Of a DNA stretch of 64,000 nt, positions 60,357 to 64,000 are shown in pieces. The position numbers were made by a program, and so were the translations under genes. Where the stretch lies: assembly GCF_002940685.1 (NCBI RefSeq), contig NZ_PNFP01000022.1:34594-98593 (forward strand), read 5' to 3'. This DNA comes from Ensifer adhaerens (GTDB taxonomy: Bacteria > Pseudomonadota > Alphaproteobacteria > Rhizobiales > Rhizobiaceae). A model generated the notes under the pieces. That model worked only from the letters and a program-made list of their open reading frames with translations. It was not told the origin of the DNA and made no database searches. How positions within the stretch are numbered: position 1 is the stretch's first letter; each line of letters opens with the position of its first letter.

Positions 60357-60797
60357 ATGAATGAAACGACGTCCTCTTCGCCAAGAGCGATACTGGAAGA
60401 AGCCAGAGCGCTTCCCGGCCACTCGACCGTCGGCACCAACAATCTCGATGCTGCCGCTGCCTACTATGACAAACTCCTCGCCGTATTCGGTATCGGTCGC
60501 GTGCTCGTTCAGCCGGGACGGGCCGTCTACTACGGGCATCGTGCCCTCGAGTTCGGCGTGCTCAAGCCCTTCAACGGCGAGACGGCCATTGCCGGCAATG
60601 GTACGATGATCGCCTTCGAGGCCCGCTCGCGGGCGCAGGTGGATCTGGCCTATGCGACGGCGCTCGAAGCGGGCGGTTCGGACGAGGGCGCTCCCGGCCC
60701 GAGAGGCCCTGATGGCGGCGACCCCTACTGTGCCTATTTTCGCGATCCGGAAGGCAACAAGTTCCTGATCTACCGCAAAGGTCTCGACGAGGCCTGA
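60357..60797 (+). CDS. VOC-family (glyoxalase/bleomycin-resistance fold) protein
   Basis: 146 residues, ATG after AAAGGAAG. The fold pattern is GTNNLDAAAAYYDKLLAVFGIGRVL at the N-terminal beta-alpha unit and DPYCAYFRDPEGNKFLIY at the C-terminal metal strand. His and Glu ligands of a metal site are only partly recognisable (GTNN replaces the usual His), so catalysis is uncertain. It is 89 bp before the Tat-exported epoxide hydrolase gene and preceded by the conserved element. Confidence 0.85.
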   Translation: MNETTSSSPRAILEEARALPGHSTVGTNNLDAAAAYYDKLLAVFGIGRVLVQPGRAVYYGHRALEFGVLKPFNGETAIAGNGTMIAFEARSRAQVDLAYATALEAGGSDEGAPGPRGPDGGDPYCAYFRDPEGNKFLIYRKGLDEA

Positions 60798-60886
60798 CAA
60801 TCCGTGGAGCCTCGCCGCCATCGGTGAGGCTCCGGCACTCTGTCGAAACCCGCTCGATCATGCGTGTTTGCAAGGGAAACTCTCAA

Positions 60887-62209
60887 ATGAACTTGGAAAG
60901 CAAGGCTCAGAAACGCCAGGTCACGCGGCGCTCGTTTCTGCTTTCGGGCGCCGCGATCGGTGTTGCGGCAGCGGTGCTGCCTTCATCCGGCTCTGCCGCC
61001 AACATCGTGAATACGCCGACCAGCGAGGATGATATCCGCCCCTTCAGGGCCGATATTCCCGAGACGGCCCTTGCAGATTTGCGACGGCGTCTCACTGCGA
61101 CGCGCTGGCCGGACAGTGCGACCGTCAAGGACCGCTCCCAGGGCGTCGATCAGGAGACGCTTCAGGACCTCGTGGCCTATTGGCAGTCCGCCTATGATTG
61201 GCGCAGAGCGGAACGAAAGCTCAACGCGTATCCGCAATTCCTGACGAAAATCGACGGGCTGGACATTCATTTCATCCACGTGCGCTCGCCCCACGATAAC
61301 GCACTCCCGCTGATCATGACACATGGCTGGCCGGGCTCGATTTTTGAGTTGCTGGACGTCGTCGCCCCGCTGACCGACCCGACCGCGCATGGCGGCAAGG
61401 TCGAAGACGCTTTCCATCTCGTCATACCCTCCATTCCCGGCTTCGCCTTTTCGCAGAAACCAACCTCGACGGGATGGGACGCACAGCGGATCGCCATGGC
61501 CTGGGACACGCTGATGAAGCGGCTCGGCTACGATCGCTACGTCTCGCAAGGTGGCGATTGGGGTGCAATCATCAGCGACGCGCTCGCGCGTCAGGCCCCG
61601 GAAGGATTGCTCGGTATCCACGTCAACCGTATCGAGCGCGGGTCGACGTTTCCGGCCGATGCCGCTCAGGCGCTGAAAAGTGGAATGCCGGCTCCCGACA
61701 GCTTGTCGGCCGACGAGAGGAAAGTTTTCGACGAGGCGCGCGACTTCCTAAACAACGGTTTTGGCTATGCGTCGATCCTCAGCACGCGGCCTGAGACGAT
61801 CGGATACGGGCTCGCAGATTCTCCGGTGGGCCTGGCGGCCTGGCTCTACGACAAGATCGCCGATTGGGTGTTCACACGAGGCCAACCGGAGCAGGCCTTG
61901 AGCCGGGATGACATTCTGGACAACATCACCTTGTACTGGTTGACCAACACCGGCCCGTCGAGCGGACGCATCTACTGGGAAAACCTCAAGGCCGGAGCGA
62001 AGCTCACCGCGGCCAAGGTCCCCGTCGCCGTGACCGTGTTTCCGGGCGAGGTCTATCGGCCGCCCAGAAGATGGCTGTCAAAGGCCTATCCGAAGCTCGT
62101 CTACTACAACCATGCTTCGAAAGGCGGGCATTTTGCTGCGTGGGAGGAGCCGAACCTTTTTGCAGAAGAGATCAGGGCGGGTTTCAAGACTATGCGTTTT
62201 CGGGATTGA
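60887..62209 (+). CDS. Tat-exported epoxide hydrolase (EHN-domain type)
   Basis: 440 residues from the ATG with AAGGG upstream; in-frame ATGs at 60824 and 60860 are less well placed. A twin-arginine signal (TRRSFLLSGAAIGVAAAVLP) precedes the N-terminal EHN lid domain (about 45-150: IRPFRADIPETALADLRRRL) and the alpha/beta hydrolase core with HGWPGS, nucleophile Asp224 in GGDWGAI and catalytic His in KGGHFAAWEEP. This is the microsomal-type epoxide hydrolase family, here sent folded to the periplasm. Confidence 0.9.
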   Translation: MNLESKAQKRQVTRRSFLLSGAAIGVAAAVLPSSGSAANIVNTPTSEDDIRPFRADIPETALADLRRRLTATRWPDSATVKDRSQGVDQETLQDLVAYWQSAYDWRRAERKLNAYPQFLTKIDGLDIHFIHVRSPHDNALPLIMTHGWPGSIFELLDVVAPLTDPTAHGGKVEDAFHLVIPSIPGFAFSQKPTSTGWDAQRIAMAWDTLMKRLGYDRYVSQGGDWGAIISDALARQAPEGLLGIHVNRIERGSTFPADAAQALKSGMPAPDSLSADERKVFDEARDFLNNGFGYASILSTRPETIGYGLADSPVGLAAWLYDKIADWVFTRGQPEQALSRDDILDNITLYWLTNTGPSSGRIYWENLKAGAKLTAAKVPVAVTVFPGEVYRPPRRWLSKAYPKLVYYNHASKGGHFAAWEEPNLFAEEIRAGFKTMRFRD

Positions 62210-62750
62210 GCATCGTTCAAATTTGCTGAATCAATCCGCCGGGTGAGGTTTTGAAAGTGCTTGACCGGCTCCACCGGCTTAAGGCTTGGAGCGAGCAACG
62301 AGCTTTTCTCTGCGCAAAAGTATCCCCCATTGTCGAGGGCTGCTCGGATTGGAGGTGACAAACCCGATGCACGGCTTGTTTCTAGAACGTTCACGCGGCC
62401 GAGCGATTTGTGGCAGGGCGGCTCATGTCCGTCTTCGTCAAAGACTGAGCCGTGTTCTGAAAACCAGTTGTCCGAAGCCGAGCCCTTGCCGCCGCCGACC
62501 TGAACGCGCGATTTCTTTGGCGCTCCTTTGCTGAGTGCGGCGCGACAAAATTGCCCATTGATGTGCTCGGGCGAAAGGGCGATGTGAAGGTCATGCATAC
62601 GGAAACGTTCATCAGGATATCGCGGCTCATCGAGCAAGCACGCTCCCTTACCCGGAGCCGGCTACCCTGATCCTGTAACGCCGCCATAGTCCCCGCCGCT
62701 CCGGGAATCCACTGACCAACAGTGCGGTTCATTATTGACGGAGTGTATCC
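62210..62750. other. Intergenic 541 bp, no gene recognised
   Basis: Minus-strand frames of 177 and 214 codons cross this stretch but overlap genes on both sides and show no family pattern or ribosome-binding site. No repeat or mobile-element trace was found. The promoter for the next unit probably lies close to 62720-62740. Confidence 0.4.
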
Positions 62751-62933
62751 ATGCCCGCGTCTCCAACCCGCCCCGTTTGCATCGCTTGCAACTGGCATCT
62801 TCCCCTTTCTGCTCGCCGTTGCCCGTGGTGCAAGACGCACTGCGCTGCCGCCCGCCGCAACTCGTGCACCGTGCGCGAACGGAGCGCGCATCCGCCGGTT
62901 CTCTGCGCGATTGGCAGGGGGAGCGGAAAATGA
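62751..62933 (+). CDS. Small zinc-ribbon-like protein coupled to a NUDIX gene (60 aa)
   Basis: The ATG has GGAG eight bases upstream, and the stop overlaps the NUDIX start (ATGA). The product is Cys-rich: CIACNWHLPLSARRCPWCKTHC contains two CxxC pairs 11 residues apart (C-x2-C-x11-C-x2-C), a zinc-ribbon or zinc-finger arrangement, and is basic throughout. No family is recognised. Coupling and the ordered Cys pairs favour a real gene, though it might be spurious. Confidence 0.5.
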   Translation: MPASPTRPVCIACNWHLPLSARRCPWCKTHCAAARRNSCTVRERSAHPPVLCAIGRGSGK

Positions 62934-63463
62934 AGGACACCAATAAGAACTGTTGCGCCGCTGATGAGGCTGCCCCGGAAGAGATGCAGCAGGTCGGAGC
63001 TCTTCCCTGGCGCATCGCCAGGAATGGCGAGGCAAGAATATTGCTCGTCACGTCGCGCAGCAGCGGGCGGTGGATCGTGCCCAAGGGATGGCCAATGAAG
63101 GGCTTTGCGCCCCGTCAGACAGCATCGCGGGAAGCGTTGGAGGAGGGCGGAGTTATTGGTGTCCTCTCTAAGGCGCCGGTGACGACCTATCGCTACATGA
63201 AACGCCTGGATAACGGCGCACACGTTGCCTGCCGCGTGGCTGTGTTCGGGCTGAACGTGCGCGGGACACTGGTTGATTGGCGGGAAAAGGCACAAAGGCA
63301 GCGGCGGTGGTTTTCGCTCGCCGCGGCGGCGGACAAGCTTGATGACCGCGAACTTTCGGCGTTCGTGCGCACCCTGGATGCCGCATCTGAATGCTTGGAG
63401 CCATCGACCAGCGCCACCGGGAAAAAATCGGCGCTCGACGAGATCCTCATGTTGAGTCGTTAG
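62930..63463 (+). CDS. NUDIX hydrolase
   Basis: 177 residues, ATG overlapping the upstream small ORF. The NUDIX box is GWPMKGFAPRQTASREALEEGGV: the REALEEGGV half is intact, while the first Glu is replaced by Phe, as is common in the diphosphoinositol-polyphosphate-type subgroup of rhizobia. PKGW before the box is typical of that subgroup. It cleaves a nucleoside diphosphate linked to another moiety, or a related pyrophosphate. The N-terminus has a CC pair. Its exact substrate is unknown. Confidence 0.9.
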   Translation: MKDTNKNCCAADEAAPEEMQQVGALPWRIARNGEARILLVTSRSSGRWIVPKGWPMKGFAPRQTASREALEEGGVIGVLSKAPVTTYRYMKRLDNGAHVACRVAVFGLNVRGTLVDWREKAQRQRRWFSLAAAADKLDDRELSAFVRTLDAASECLEPSTSATGKKSALDEILMLSR

Positions 63464-63860
63464 ACCAGTGTCGACGTTCCTGCACTCCGAAAAGTGCCGG
63501 CGATCAGTTAAGCCCGACTGTAGCCACAGGGGCAGTCGCGCACGATGAATGCCTGGCGCCACTACCTACAACGGCAAGAGCGGCGCCAGGAGCCTCCCCG
63601 GGGTTGATCCCTCAAATAGTTCCGCGGGTGAGGGCGGTTCGGGAGTTTCTGCTGCAGACGGTCCGGGAGAATCGCGGCGATTTCATTCGCGAGGCGGCGC
63701 CGTTGCCGGTCAGCCCGCGGCGCGTGTCGCGACCGTAAGTGGTGCCGGATCATGGCGGGATGCGAATTCCCAGTGTCCGGCCGGTGATTTGCGGCCCGAT
63801 AGCGCGCGAAAGCGGTCTTCAAAACCGACCGAATTTATCAACAGCCTGTATTTATGTTTG
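63464..63860. other. Intergenic leading to the rRNA promoter, no gene recognised
   Basis: Two overlapping 115-codon frames lie here, but neither has a family pattern. Their GC-rich start gives way to AT-rich DNA toward 63860. I see no gene. Confidence 0.5.
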
Positions 63861-64000
63861 ATTTCAATGGGTTGTATGTTTTTGAAGTTTTTTTGAAGAT
63901 GTCTGTTGACGTCTGCGAGGCTGGGGGTCTATAAGCCCGATCACTGACGAGGGCGGCGGCGCTGCTGGCGACGACGACCTTCGCTCTAGAGTTTCCTGGT
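63830..64000 (+). promoter_or_regulatory. rRNA-operon promoter and leader
   Basis: An AT-rich UP-element-like tract (63830-63900) precedes TTGACG (63907-63912), a 17-bp spacer and CTATAA (63930-63935; TATAAG if one base later). The leader GATCACTGACGAGGGCGGCG and TTCGCTCTAGAGTTTCCTGG matches, from memory, the segment ahead of 16S rRNA in Sinorhizobium/Rhizobium. The rRNA gene itself would start beyond the window end. Confidence 0.75.

Noticed and set aside
62104..63035. Overlapping minus-strand frames between the epoxide hydrolase and NUDIX genes
   Set aside because: They overlap supported genes at both ends and lack start signals or domains.
63549..63896. 115-codon ORF just before the rRNA promoter
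   Set aside because: It ends inside the AT-rich promoter tract and has no recognisable domain; the GC-rich first part gives open frames by chance.

Overview
The window is about 64 kb of high-GC, densely coded DNA with the features of a Rhizobiaceae alphaproteobacterium, most likely Ensifer/Sinorhizobium. This is an inference from gene content (DUF1127 protein, fused amino-acid ABC proteins, MocR regulator, many ABC operons and LLM flavin monooxygenases) and from the last 100 bases, which read like a rhizobial rRNA-operon promoter and leader. No phage, IS element, CRISPR array or tRNA gene was recognised. Apart from one decayed patch (41.3-42.7 kb) the genes look intact.

Layout. (1) 1-4.7 kb: the end of a catabolic operon with an SDR dehydrogenase (partial), a NodB-fold deacetylase/amidohydrolase, a 56-residue membrane peptide, an NCS1 permease and a GMC oxidoreductase. 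(2) 4.8-12.3 kb: a MocR regulator divergent from a complete ABC importer operon that ends in a TIM-barrel protein and an inositol-monophosphatase-like phosphatase. (3) 12.6-14.5 kb: a TetR regulator with a palindromic operator, and an FAD monooxygenase. (4) 15.0-33.2 kb: an organosulfur island. Its first half is an Ssu-type importer followed by DUF971, an AprA-like flavoprotein, a small AprB-like ferredoxin, a HEAT-repeat protein and a convergent Crp/Fnr regulator. Its second half has two LLM monooxygenases, an M20 deacylase, a GNAT acetyltransferase, a fused permease-ATPase, two paralogous binding proteins, a third LLM oxidoreductase, a kappa-GST-like protein and cystathionine beta-lyase. That gene set matches the acetylate-oxidise-deacetylate route for S-alkylcysteines known from the B. 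subtilis yxe and ytm operons.

(5) 33.4-39.2 kb: a Cus-type copper/silver efflux operon. (6) 39.2-41.3 kb: a PAS-LuxR regulator and the two subunits of a 3-oxoacid CoA-transferase. (7) 41.3-42.7 kb: a decayed patch with remnants of a lactate-oxidase-like gene and a LysR gene, plus one small membrane protein. (8) 42.7-48.2 kb: a 7TM-GGDEF protein, two exported proteins of unknown role and a fatty-acid desaturase.

(9) 48.7-62.2 kb: a series of redox, electrophile and stress units: an old-yellow-enzyme homologue, a GlxA-like regulator with a SLAC1-type channel, an Rrf2-controlled NDH-2/cupin/AhpD-like set, MsrA/MsrB, DUF1127, an RclC-like membrane protein with a TetR, and a LysR regulator with two epoxide-hydrolase-like proteins and a VOC protein. 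Readable operators support several of these regulatory links. (10) 62.7-64.0 kb: a small zinc-ribbon-like ORF coupled to a NUDIX hydrolase, then the rRNA promoter region.

The most novel-looking content is the Ssu/DUF971/AprAB-like/HEAT module, the adjoining S-alkylcysteine salvage cluster, and a 67-bp promoter element present twice, upstream of the old-yellow-enzyme gene and of the VOC gene.
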